This document shows, in pieces, positions 35,195 through 43,365 of a DNA stretch of 64,000 nucleotides (positions within the stretch are counted from its first letter, which is position 1; each line of letters starts with the position of its first letter). The stretch comes from Burkholderia sp. WP9. Its GTDB lineage: Bacteria > Pseudomonadota > Gammaproteobacteria > Burkholderiales > Burkholderiaceae. The translations under genes were made by a program, and so were the position numbers. The stretch is taken from the NCBI RefSeq assembly GCF_900104795.1, contig NZ_FNTG01000001.1, positions 3,658,001 to 3,722,000 on the forward strand. Direction: 5' to 3'. The notes beneath the pieces were generated by a model. That model saw only the letters and a list, made by a program, of their open reading frames with translations. It was not told the DNA's origin and ran no database searches.

Positions 35195-36165
35195 TGCAGA
35201 GAAAAGTACTCTACGGTCTGCTGCTGATCGTGCTTCTCGCGGTGCCCGTGCTTGGCATCTATCCGCTCTTCGTGATGAAAGTGCTGTGCTTCGCGCTGTT
35301 CGCGGCGGCGTTCAATCTGCTGATCGGCTACACCGGATTGCTGTCGTTCGGCCACGCCATGTTTCTCGCGTCGGCCGGCTACATTACCGGCTATGCGATG
35401 CAGACGCTCGGCTTCTCGCCGGAGCTGGGCGTGCTCGCCGGCACCGCGGCGGCGACCTTGCTCGGGTTGATCGTGGGCATCTTCGCGATTCGCCGCCAGG
35501 GCATCTACTTCGCGATGGTCACGCTGGCGCTCGCGCAGATGGTCTACTTCGTGTTCCTGCAGGCGCCGTTCACGCATGGTGAGGACGGTCTGCAAGGCGT
35601 GCCGCGCGGCAAGCTGTTCGGCGTGCTGGATCTCTCGTCCGATACGGCGTTGTATTTCGTCGTGCTCGCCGTGATGGTGCTCGCTTTCCTGCTGATTGTG
35701 CGGATCGTGCATTCGCCGTTTGGACAGGTGCTGGTGGCGATCAAGGAAAACGAGCCGCGCGCGGTGTCGCTCGGTTACGATACGGATCGCTTCAAACTGC
35801 TGGCGTTTATTCTGTCGGCGGGAATTGCCGGTCTCGCGGGTTCGCTCAAAGTGCTCGTGCAAGGCTTCGAGACATTGAGCGACGCGTATTGGACCATGTC
35901 GGGCCTCGTGATCCTGATGACGCTGGTCGGCGGCATGGGCACCTTGTTTGGACCGTTGCTCGGCGCCGCATTGATTGTCGCGCTCGAAGACCGGCTCGGC
36001 GATTTCGGCGGGGCGCTGGCGTCATCCACCGGCGTTGAGTGGTTCCGTTCGCTGGGCGAATCGGTAACCATTGTGACCGGCGTGATTTTCATCGCGTGCG
36101 TGCTGGCGTTCCGGCGTGGCATTGTCGGTGAGATCATCGCGCGGGTGCGGCCGCTGCGGGCCTGA
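35191..36165 (+). CDS. LIV-type ABC transporter permease (LivM-like)
   Basis: The second permease of the importer, 324 residues with about nine helices. LLIGYTGLLSFGHAMFLASAGYITGYAM is the LivM core. The segment GQVLVAIKENEPRAVSLGYDTDRFKLLAFILSAGIAGLAGSL carries the EAA-like coupling helix. It is the last gene of this operon; a terminator lies about 265 bases downstream. Confidence 0.93.
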   Translation: MMQRKVLYGLLLIVLLAVPVLGIYPLFVMKVLCFALFAAAFNLLIGYTGLLSFGHAMFLASAGYITGYAMQTLGFSPELGVLAGTAAATLLGLIVGIFAIRRQGIYFAMVTLALAQMVYFVFLQAPFTHGEDGLQGVPRGKLFGVLDLSSDTALYFVVLAVMVLAFLLIVRIVHSPFGQVLVAIKENEPRAVSLGYDTDRFKLLAFILSAGIAGLAGSLKVLVQGFETLSDAYWTMSGLVILMTLVGGMGTLFGPLLGAALIVALEDRLGDFGGALASSTGVEWFRSLGESVTIVTGVIFIACVLAFRRGIVGEIIARVRPLRA

Positions 36166-36405
36166 ACGCAGCGAAATTCGCCATTGTTTCGGTATCCGAT
36201 ATAGTTTGCCGCTCTTGATGTAATGAAGCGGGAGCGCGGGTTGCCAAGGCTCCCGGCGGGGTTGAACAGGTTCCGGCAAGCGTGCCCCAATTCAGTGCCG
36301 CAGTGCACCACTAGGGTAATTGCTAGTTGTAGTAGGGCGGGTGCTCCTTTAATCTTCATGCAGTTCTGATGCACCACGAAATTTGCAGGTGGAGAACGAG
36401 GAGAC

Positions 36406-36466
36406 AATGAGGCACTCAGTGCCCAGACGAAAGCGCTGTTGGATTGATATCCAACAGCGCTTTTTA
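36406..36466 (+). other. Shine-Dalgarno plus ATG running straight into a terminator
   Basis: GAGGAGACA followed by ATG at 36406 looks like a normal start, but the reading frame (MRHSVPRRKRCWIDIQQ...) enters the terminator stem after nine codons and ends at codon 36. It may be the leftover start region of a lost gene, or a leader peptide. A terminator at this point is listed separately. Confidence 0.35.
36429..36466 (+). terminator. Strong Rho-independent terminator of the first LIV operon
   Basis: A 12-bp stem GCGCTGTTGGAT/ATCCAACAGCGC (36433-36460) with a four-base loop is followed by TTTTTATTTG. Confidence 0.88.
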
Positions 36467-36681
36467 TTTGTGTTTTCGGCTATTCGCTATTCGAATTTCC
36501 CGCTAATTCGGTGACCCTTTTTATTCACCGAACCTGTCTCTGTTTCGCAGCGCACAACCCTGCAAAACGCTTGCCGCGCATGGCTTCCGTCCGCTAAACT
36601 CGCTATTCACCGACCGCTGGGTCGGGATTTAAATCCACGGATTTAGATTCGAATGAATAACGGGGTAGACAGAGGAGCGGG

Positions 36682-37848
36682 ATGAAGTCGGCATTGCGTT
36701 GGATCAGCGCGGCATTAGTCGCCACTGGAATCACTGCGGCATGGAGCGGCCATGCGTTCGCAGACGTGAAAATCGGCGTGACCGTGTCGGCAACGGGTCC
36801 TGCCGCGTCGCTCGGTATCCCGGAAAAGAACACGATTGCGCTCCTGCCTAAAGAAGTGGCGGGCCAGAAGATCGAATACATCGTGCTCGACGACGCCACT
36901 GATTCGACTCAGGCCGTCAAGAACACCCGCAAGCTCACCAGCGAAGATCACGTGGATGCGCTGATCGGCTCGACCGTCGTGCCGAACTCGCTGGCCATGA
37001 TCGACGTCGCTGCCGAAACCACTACGCCCATGATCTCCATGGCCGCCGCGGCAAGCATTGTCGAGCCGATGGATGCGAAGCGCGCGTGGGTCTTCAAAAC
37101 GCCGCAAAACGACATTCTGATGGCAACCGCGATCGCGCAGCACATGTCGAATCACGGCGTGAAGACGGTCGCGTTTATCGGCTTCTCGGACGCTTACGGC
37201 GAGAGCTGGTTCAAGGAATTCGGCAAGGCAGCGGATCTCGCGAAGATCAAGATCGTCGCGAACGAACGCTTCGCGCGCAATGATGCTTCGGTGACCGGCC
37301 AGGTGCTGAAGGTCATGTCGCAGAATCCCGATGCGGTGCTGATCGCAGGCGCGGGCACACCGGCTGCGCTGCCGCAGAAAACGCTCAAGGAGCGTGGCTA
37401 CAAGGGCAAGTACTATCAGACGCACGGCGTCGCCAACAACGACTTCCTGCGCGTGTGCGGCAAGGATTGCGAAGGTACGTATCTGCCCGCCGGCCCGTTG
37501 CTGGTCGCGGATCAATTGCCCGATTCAAATCCGGTGAAGAAGAGCGCGCTCGCCTATAAGCGCGCGTACGAAACCGCTTACGGCGCCGGCTCGGTGTCGA
37601 CTTTCGGCGGCCACGCATGGGACGCCGGCTTGCTGCTGCAACGCGCGATTCCGCTGGCGCTGAAGAAGGGGCAGCCGGGCACGCCTGCGTTCCGCGAGGC
37701 GTTGCGCGCAGCGCTGGAAAGCACCAAAGACATGCCCGCGTCGCACGGCATCTTCAACATGAGCGCGAATGACCACTCTGGCCTCGACCAGCGGGCGCGC
37801 GTGATGGTGGAGATTGTCGGCGGCAAGTGGAAGTTGTCCGGCGACTGA
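36682..37848 (+). CDS. LIV-type substrate-binding protein, first of a tandem pair
   Basis: A 388-residue periplasmic binding protein with signal peptide MKSALRWISAALVATGITAAWSG...FA and mature start DVKIGVTVSATGPAASLGIPEKN. It is closely similar (about three quarters identical by eye) to the next gene over its whole length, with shared AHVSG-like core segments such as KRAWVFKTPQND and YYQTHGVANNDFLRVCGKDCEG, whose two Cys probably form a disulfide. It is followed by its own terminator, so it can be expressed separately from the permease operon. The ligand is unknown. Confidence 0.92.
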   Translation: MKSALRWISAALVATGITAAWSGHAFADVKIGVTVSATGPAASLGIPEKNTIALLPKEVAGQKIEYIVLDDATDSTQAVKNTRKLTSEDHVDALIGSTVVPNSLAMIDVAAETTTPMISMAAAASIVEPMDAKRAWVFKTPQNDILMATAIAQHMSNHGVKTVAFIGFSDAYGESWFKEFGKAADLAKIKIVANERFARNDASVTGQVLKVMSQNPDAVLIAGAGTPAALPQKTLKERGYKGKYYQTHGVANNDFLRVCGKDCEGTYLPAGPLLVADQLPDSNPVKKSALAYKRAYETAYGAGSVSTFGGHAWDAGLLLQRAIPLALKKGQPGTPAFREALRAALESTKDMPASHGIFNMSANDHSGLDQRARVMVEIVGGKWKLSGD

Positions 37849-37880
37849 GCGAGGGCGAAGCGATACGGAACCTCATCGAA

Positions 37881-37913
37881 AAAGACGCGTGCAGTTGACG
37901 CGTCTTTTTTATT
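37881..37913 (+). terminator. Rho-independent terminator between the tandem binding-protein genes
   Basis: AAAGACGCGT/ACGCGTCTTT (37881-37907) with a seven-base loop, followed by a T run. Confidence 0.9.
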
Positions 37914-38010
37914 GTCCGCTTCACGTGAAAAAGTGTGGTTGCGCGGCTTCAGGACAAACCCGTATTTGGGTTGCGGTCTATTGACCGTCGTTCATGCAGA
38001 ACGCAATACT

Positions 38011-38024
38011 ACTAACATGTTAGT
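38011..38024. promoter_or_regulatory. Perfect 14-bp palindrome, possible operator
   Basis: ACTAACATGTTAGT lies about 195 bases upstream of the second binding-protein gene in a stretch that should hold its promoter. A TetR- or GntR-like repressor could bind it, but none is encoded next to it. Confidence 0.35.
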
Positions 38025-38216
38025 GTTTTGTTCGCAGGATTTCGCAGCAGTTTGCAGCCGTCGTACGTAGCAAAGGAGTGGCACCAAAGCGGCGAAGGCA
38101 TCCGCGCTGAGCAGGGAAAACCATGCTTGGCACGCCTCCACCCGATAACTAGATTCAGACACCCGGCCCGTGAGTCGGATTACAGATACGCGCTTCAAAG
38201 CGTTTGGAGACTTGCA

Positions 38217-39377
38217 ATGAAAAAGACAAAGCAATGGGTACGCACCGGCATCGCCATGGCGTTGATGTGTGGCGCGGGCGCGGCGTTTGCCCAAGTGAAG
38301 ATCGGCGTGACACTTTCCACGACGGGGCCGGCCGCATCGCTCGGGATTCCTGAAAAGAACACGATTGCGCTGCTGCCGAAAGAGATCGGCGGCAAGACCG
38401 TGCAGTACATCGTTCTCGACGACGCATCGGACACCGGCAAGGCCGTGCAGAACACGCGTAAGCTGATCGACGAAGACCACGTCGACGCGATCATCGGCTC
38501 GACCGTTACGCCGAATTCGCTGGCCATGCTCGACGCCGCTTCCGAAGGCAAGACGCCGGTGATCTCGCTGGCGGCATCGGCGGCAATCATTTCGCCGATG
38601 GACGCGAAGCGCGCATGGGCCTTCAAACCGCCGCAAAACGACAGCCTGATGGCTGACGCCATCGCCGACTATATGGAGCATCACGGCGTGAAAACCGTGG
38701 GCTTCATCGGCTTCGCGGATGCGTACGGCGACGGCTGGAATAACGTCTTTACCGCTGCGGCCGCCGCGCACAATCTGAAGATCGTTTCCAACGAGCGCTT
38801 CAACCGAACCGACGCATCGGTCACGGGCCAGGTGCTGAAGACGATTGGCGCGAACCCCGACGCGGTCCTGATCGCGGGTGCGGGCACGCCGTCGGCATTG
38901 CCGGCCAAGACGCTCAAGGAGCGCGGCTACAAGGGCAAGGTCTACCAGACGCACGGCGTTGCCAATAACGACTTCCTGCGCGTGTGCGGCAAGGATTGCG
39001 AAGGCGAATTCCTGCCGGCTGGCCCGATTCTCGTGGCGGATCAACTGCCTGACTCGAACCCGGTGAAGAAGTCGTCGCTGGCCTACAAAGCGGCGTACGA
39101 GAAAGCGTATGGCGCGGGCTCGGTGGCGACGTTTGGCGGTCACGCATGGGACGCCGGCCAGATGTTGCAAGCAGCGATTCCCGTCGCGCTGAAGACGGCG
39201 CAGCCGGGCACGGAAGCGTTCCGCGTGGCACTGCGCGGTGCACTTGAGAACATCAAGGAGCTGCCGGTTTCGCACGGCATCATGAACACCACCACGACCG
39301 ACCACAACGGCCTCGACAAGCGCGCACGCGTGATCGTGCAGATCGTCGACGGCAAGTGGAAGCTGCAGAACGACTAA
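38217..39377 (+). CDS. LIV-type substrate-binding protein, second of a tandem pair
   Basis: A 386-residue periplasmic binding protein paralogous to the preceding gene: signal peptide MKKTKQWVRTGIAMALMCGA...FA, mature QVKIGVTLSTTGPAASLGIPEKN, and the same Cys pair in FLRVCGKDCEGEF. I start it at 38217 because GGAGA lies 10 bases upstream; the frame extends 63 codons further without similarity. It precedes the permease and ATPase genes and so is probably the main partner of the downstream transporter. Confidence 0.92.
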   Translation: MKKTKQWVRTGIAMALMCGAGAAFAQVKIGVTLSTTGPAASLGIPEKNTIALLPKEIGGKTVQYIVLDDASDTGKAVQNTRKLIDEDHVDAIIGSTVTPNSLAMLDAASEGKTPVISLAASAAIISPMDAKRAWAFKPPQNDSLMADAIADYMEHHGVKTVGFIGFADAYGDGWNNVFTAAAAAHNLKIVSNERFNRTDASVTGQVLKTIGANPDAVLIAGAGTPSALPAKTLKERGYKGKVYQTHGVANNDFLRVCGKDCEGEFLPAGPILVADQLPDSNPVKKSSLAYKAAYEKAYGAGSVATFGGHAWDAGQMLQAAIPVALKTAQPGTEAFRVALRGALENIKELPVSHGIMNTTTTDHNGLDKRARVIVQIVDGKWKLQND

Positions 39378-39582
39378 GCATAAAAGCGGTACGCGCCTCT
39401 CGCGCAACGTGCGGCATGTGACGCCGCATTGCCATTCTGTTCGATGACAATGGCATCGACCGCCGCGCCGTGTTCCGGCGCGGCGGTCGCCTTTTCAGGC
39501 ATTGCGGGTCCGCGGACGGCCGCGAGTTCTGCCGCCACGACGGTTTCCCAGTTTCGATTACGACGCTTCAGGACGAGGAAGT

Positions 39583-40638
39583 ATGGATCTATCAATTGCG
39601 GCGATCCTCGCGCAGGACGGTATCACCACCGGCGCGATCTACGCGCTGCTCGCGCTCGCGCTGGTGTTGGTGTTCTCCGTGACGCGGGTGATCTTCATCC
39701 CGCAGGGGGAGTTTGTTTCGTACGGCGCGCTGACGCTCGCCGCGCTACAGACACAGAAATTTCCGGCCACCTGCTGGCTGCTGATGGCGATGGGCGCGGC
39801 CTGCTTCGTCGTCGAGGTAGCGGGGCTGGTACGCCATCCCGAGCGGCGCCGGCATGCGGCGCGCACGCTGGTCATGCTGGTCGGCAAATACCTGCTGTTT
39901 CCGATCGCGGTCTACGCGCTCACGCAGGGCGTTTTCATGCATACGCTGCCGATGATCGCGCAGATCGCGTTGACGCTGCTGATCGTGATTCCGATGGGAC
40001 CGTATGTTTACCGGCTTGCGTATGAGCCGATCGCGGAGGCGTCCACGCTGCTGCTGCTGATCGTGGCGGTGGCGGTGCACTTCGCGATGGTCGGCCTGGG
40101 TCTCGTGATGTTCGGTGCGGAGGGTTCGCGCACCACGGCGTTTTCCGACGCGACCTTCAACGTGGGCAGCCTGTCGATCTCCGGGCAGAGCTTGTGGGTC
40201 GTCGGCACGGCGGTCGTGTTGATCGGTGCGCTGTATCTGTACTTCGACCGCTCGATCTCCGGCAAGGCGTTGCGCGCAACGTCGGTGAACCGGCTCGGCG
40301 CACGGCTCGTCGGCATCGGCACGACGCAAGCGGGGCGTCTCGCCTTCACGCTGGCGGCGGGCCTCGGTGCGCTGTGCGGCATCCTCGTCGCACCCCTCAC
40401 CACCATCTACTACGACTCGGGCTTCCTGATCGGCTTGAAGGGCTTCGTGGGGGCGATTATCGGCGGCCTCGTCAGTTATCCGCTGGCGGCTGCGGGCTCG
40501 ATCCTGGTCGGTCTGCTGGAGTCGTATTCGTCGTTCTGGGCGAGTGCTTATAAAGAAGTGATCGTGTTCACGCTGATCATTCCGGTGCTGCTCTGGCGAA
40601 GTCTTGCCAGCCCGCACACCGAAGAGGACGAGGAGTGA
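39583..40638 (+). CDS. LIV-type ABC transporter permease (LivH-like)
   Basis: A 351-residue permease with the core TGAIYALLALALVLVFSVTRVIFIPQGEFVSYGALT and a second helix bundle ending in KGFVGAIIGGLVSYPLAAAGS and SFWASAYKEVIVF. It is longer than the LivH of the first cluster because of an insertion of about 60 residues after the first helix group (EVAGLVRHPERRRHAARTLV). GAGGAAGT precedes the start at 39583. Confidence 0.9.
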   Translation: MDLSIAAILAQDGITTGAIYALLALALVLVFSVTRVIFIPQGEFVSYGALTLAALQTQKFPATCWLLMAMGAACFVVEVAGLVRHPERRRHAARTLVMLVGKYLLFPIAVYALTQGVFMHTLPMIAQIALTLLIVIPMGPYVYRLAYEPIAEASTLLLLIVAVAVHFAMVGLGLVMFGAEGSRTTAFSDATFNVGSLSISGQSLWVVGTAVVLIGALYLYFDRSISGKALRATSVNRLGARLVGIGTTQAGRLAFTLAAGLGALCGILVAPLTTIYYDSGFLIGLKGFVGAIIGGLVSYPLAAAGSILVGLLESYSSFWASAYKEVIVFTLIIPVLLWRSLASPHTEEDEE

Positions 40639-40642
40639 CGCG

Positions 40643-42427
40643 ATGAAACGGATCATGCAAAACAAGTTCTTCTGGTTGTTCCTCGTGGTGCTGTTCGCGC
40701 TACCCGTATTGCCGAAACCGATTCACGTGCCGGAATATTGGGTGACGCTGCTCAACTACATCGGCCTGTATTCGATCGTGGCGATCGGCCTGGTGCTGCT
40801 GACCGGTATCGGCGGAATGACGAGCTTTGGCCAGGCCGCGTTTGTCGGCATCGGCGCCTACGCGACCGCGTATCTGACGACGCGATACGGCGTCTCGCCG
40901 TGGCTCGCGCTGATCGCGGGCGTGGTGGTGACGGCCCTGATCGCGTTGATGCTCGGGTTGGTGACGATGCGTCTGTCCGGGCACTTTTTGCCGCTCGGCA
41001 CGATCGCGTGGGGGCTCGCGCTGTTCTACCTGTTCGGCAATCTCGAAATGCTGGGCAAGTACGACGGCATCAACGGAATTCCTGTGCTGAATGTTTTCGG
41101 CATCAACCTGGAGTCCGGGCGCCATATCTATTACCTGATCTGGGTGGTCGTGCTGGGTGCGGTGATTTCCGTTCAGAATCTGCTTAATAGCCGGCCGGGA
41201 CGAGCAATCCGCGCGCTGCGCGGCGGCGGCATGATGGCCGAAGCAATGGGCGTGAACACCGGGTGGATGCGCGTGGTGATCTTTGTCTACGCGGCGGTGC
41301 TGGCTTCGGTGTCGGGCTTTCTCTACGCCCACCTGCAACGCGCGGTGAACCCGACGCCGTTTGGACTGAATCACGGTATCGAGTTCCTGTTCATGGCGGT
41401 GGTGGGCGGGGTGTCGCACGTCTGGGGCGCGGTGCTCGGTGCGGCGATCCTGACGGTGTTGCAGGATTATCTGCAGACGCTGCTGCCCAAGCTGCTGGGT
41501 GAGAACGGCAACTTCGAAGTGATCGTATTCGGCATCTTGATGGTGCTGCTGCTGCAGTACGCGCGCCAAGGCGTATGGCCGTTTGTCGCGCGGTTTTTCC
41601 CGAAGGGTCCGCGTGCCCATTTGGCCGACCATGCCGAACCATTGCCGCAGCGCAGCAAGCCGGCGGCTGGTGAAGATCTGCTGACCGTGAACAAGGCGCG
41701 CAAGCAATTCGGCGGTCTGGTCGCGGTGAACGATGTCAGCTTTGAGGTGAAAGCAGGGCAGATCATCGGCTTGATCGGGCCGAACGGCGCCGGCAAGTCG
41801 ACGACCTTTAATCTTGTCACCGGCGTGCTGCAAACGACCAGCGGCGAGATCAAGTTCCGTGGCGAGCGAATCGATTCGTTGAGTTCACGTGAAATCGTCA
41901 GGCGCGGGATTGGCCGCACCTTCCAGCACGTCAAGCTGCTACCGGGAATGACGGTGCTCGAGAACGTCGCGATCGGCGCACATCTGCGGGGGCAGGCGGG
42001 CGTATGGCGTAGCGTCGTGCGCCTGAACAGTGCGGAAGAAGCGCGCTTGATGGCCGAAGCCGCGCGTCAGATTCGCCGGGTCGGTCTGGAGCAGCACATG
42101 TACGATGAGGCGGGCAGTCTTGCCTTGGGACAGCAGCGGATTCTCGAAATCGCACGCGCATTGTGCTGCGACCCGACGCTGTTGTTGCTGGATGAGCCGG
42201 CCGCCGGTCTTCGTTATCAGGAAAAACTCCAGCTGGCCGATCTGCTGCGTCGCCTCAAGGCGGAAGGCATGAGCGTGCTGCTGGTTGAGCACGACATGGA
42301 TTTCGTGATGAATCTCACCGACCGGCTGGTGGTCATGGAGTTCGGGACCCGGATCGCGGAAGGTTTGCCGCAAGACGTACAACAGGATCCGGCTGTGCTG
42401 GAAGCGTATCTCGGTGGGGTGGAGTGA
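40643..42427 (+). CDS. LIV-type permease-ATPase fusion (LivM-LivG)
   Basis: One 594-residue protein joins both activities. Residues 1 to about 330 form a LivM permease, with ATGIGGMTSFGQAAFVGIGAYATAYL and NSRPGRAIRALRGGGMMAEAMGVNTGWMRV. Residues about 345-594 form a LivG ATPase with GPNGAGKSTTFNLV, SLALGQQRILEIARAL and LLLLDEPAAGL. The linker LADHAEPLPQRSKPAAGE is proline-rich. I start it at 40643 (MKRIMQNKFF), five bases after the LivH stop. Its stop overlaps the LivF start, and the whole cluster is one operon. Confidence 0.94.
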   Translation: MKRIMQNKFFWLFLVVLFALPVLPKPIHVPEYWVTLLNYIGLYSIVAIGLVLLTGIGGMTSFGQAAFVGIGAYATAYLTTRYGVSPWLALIAGVVVTALIALMLGLVTMRLSGHFLPLGTIAWGLALFYLFGNLEMLGKYDGINGIPVLNVFGINLESGRHIYYLIWVVVLGAVISVQNLLNSRPGRAIRALRGGGMMAEAMGVNTGWMRVVIFVYAAVLASVSGFLYAHLQRAVNPTPFGLNHGIEFLFMAVVGGVSHVWGAVLGAAILTVLQDYLQTLLPKLLGENGNFEVIVFGILMVLLLQYARQGVWPFVARFFPKGPRAHLADHAEPLPQRSKPAAGEDLLTVNKARKQFGGLVAVNDVSFEVKAGQIIGLIGPNGAGKSTTFNLVTGVLQTTSGEIKFRGERIDSLSSREIVRRGIGRTFQHVKLLPGMTVLENVAIGAHLRGQAGVWRSVVRLNSAEEARLMAEAARQIRRVGLEQHMYDEAGSLALGQQRILEIARALCCDPTLLLLDEPAAGLRYQEKLQLADLLRRLKAEGMSVLLVEHDMDFVMNLTDRLVVMEFGTRIAEGLPQDVQQDPAVLEAYLGGVE

Positions 42428-43191
42428 TGGAGAACACGATGAATGCTGCTGATCCCATTCTCGACGTAGACGGATTGTCGGTCCGCTATGGCAAGGTCGA
42501 GGCGCTGCACGGCGCGGCGATCAAGGTGCGGGCTGGGCAGATCGTCTCGGTGATCGGCCCGAATGGCGCGGGCAAGTCCACGCTGCTGAACGCGATCATG
42601 GGTGCGCTGCCGACCACGGGTCATGCGAAGGGCGCCGTGGTGTATCGAGGCGAAGATGTCAGCGCCGTGCCGGTCGAGAAACGTGTTGCGCGCGGCATGT
42701 GCCTTGTGCCGGAAAAGCGCGAGCTGTTTGCTTCGATGACGGTCGAGGACAACCTCGTGCTCGGCGCTTACCGTCGCAAGCGGGCAGGGGAGCGCAACTT
42801 TCTCGACCAACTTGAGCCGGTCTTCACGCTGTTTCCACGACTGAAGGAGCGCCGCAAGCAGGCGGCCGGCACCTTATCGGGTGGTGAACGGCAAATGCTT
42901 GCGGTGGGCCGAGCATTGATGGGCAAGCCCGATCTGCTCATGCTGGACGAGCCGAGTCTTGGCCTTGCGCCGCTGATCGTAAAAGAAATCTTCCACATCA
43001 TCAGCGCGCTGCGGCAGACCGGCGTAGCCACGCTGCTGATCGAGCAGAACGCCCGAGCCGCGTTGCAAATCTCCGACTACGGTTATGTGTTGGAGACGGG
43101 CGAACTGGCGCTGGAAGGGCCGGCGGCAGACCTGGCGCAGAATCCGCGCGTGATCGAAACGTACCTTGGGCTGGCCAAAAAAGTGGCGTAG
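42427..43191 (+). CDS. LIV-type ABC transporter ATP-binding protein (LivF-like)
   Basis: A 254-residue ATPase with normal motifs: GPNGAGKSTLLNAIMG, TLSGGERQMLAVGRAL and LLMLDEPSLGLAPLIVKEIF. Start candidates are ATG at 42427 and ATG at 42439, with GGAG seven bases upstream of the second; I use 42427. It closes the second LIV operon and is followed by a terminator that contains a parS site. Confidence 0.92.
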   Translation: MENTMNAADPILDVDGLSVRYGKVEALHGAAIKVRAGQIVSVIGPNGAGKSTLLNAIMGALPTTGHAKGAVVYRGEDVSAVPVEKRVARGMCLVPEKRELFASMTVEDNLVLGAYRRKRAGERNFLDQLEPVFTLFPRLKERRKQAAGTLSGGERQMLAVGRALMGKPDLLMLDEPSLGLAPLIVKEIFHIISALRQTGVATLLIEQNARAALQISDYGYVLETGELALEGPAADLAQNPRVIETYLGLAKKVA

Positions 43192-43223
43192 CGCTCCCGC
43201 TCTACGCTGATCGCCGACGATTA

Positions 43224-43260
43224 AAGCGGTGTGTTTCACGTGAAACACACCGCTTTTTTA
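43224..43260 (+). terminator. Rho-independent terminator of the second LIV operon, containing parS
   Basis: A long perfect stem AAAGCGGTGTGTTTCAC/GTGAAACACACCGCTTT with no real loop is followed by a T run. The centre of the stem is a parS site. Confidence 0.85.
43232..43247. other. parS: parS centromere site 1
   Basis: TGTTTCACGTGAAACA is a perfect match to the bacterial parS consensus, the ParB binding site. It lies 2.8 kb upstream of parA and is fused into the terminator stem of the LivF-like gene. Confidence 0.93.
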
Positions 43261-43304
43261 TGGGTTGGCCGTTCGGACGAAATTCGGGCCTAAACCGAAC
43301 CCGT

Positions 43305-43310
43305 TATAAT
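43305..43310 (+). promoter_or_regulatory. -10 box of the mnmG promoter
   Basis: A perfect TATAAT about 55 bases ahead of mnmG. The -35 region is weak. Confidence 0.5.
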
Positions 43311-43365
43311 TCGCCCATACATTTCCTTTGAAAGGCTCACGCGATGATCTGGCGTGAGATCCGCG

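Larger units (their letters stand above)
36166..36681. other. Intergenic region between the two LIV clusters
   Basis: About 515 bases. Apart from the SD/ATG relic and terminator it holds AT-rich sequence at 36490-36680 that could contain the promoter of the next cluster. No gene is supported. Confidence 0.4.
37849..38216. other. Intergenic region between the tandem binding-protein genes
   Basis: 370 bases containing the terminator, a 13/16 parS-like sequence at 37917-37932, and the palindrome. Nothing else was recognised. Confidence 0.4.

Noticed and set aside
37917..37932. parS-like sequence CGCTTCACGTGAAAAA
   Set aside because: It matches the 16-bp parS in 13 positions only, and two perfect copies lie close by. 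It may bind ParB weakly but is not called a site.
41881..41896. TTCACGTGAA within the LivM-LivG gene
   Set aside because: It matches parS in 11 of 16 positions. The core palindrome is expected by chance.
40643..42427. Possible sequencing frameshift joining two genes (LivM and LivG)
   Set aside because: The frame is continuous through a plausible linker with no internal start signal, and the domain borders are clean, so a real fusion is the simpler reading.
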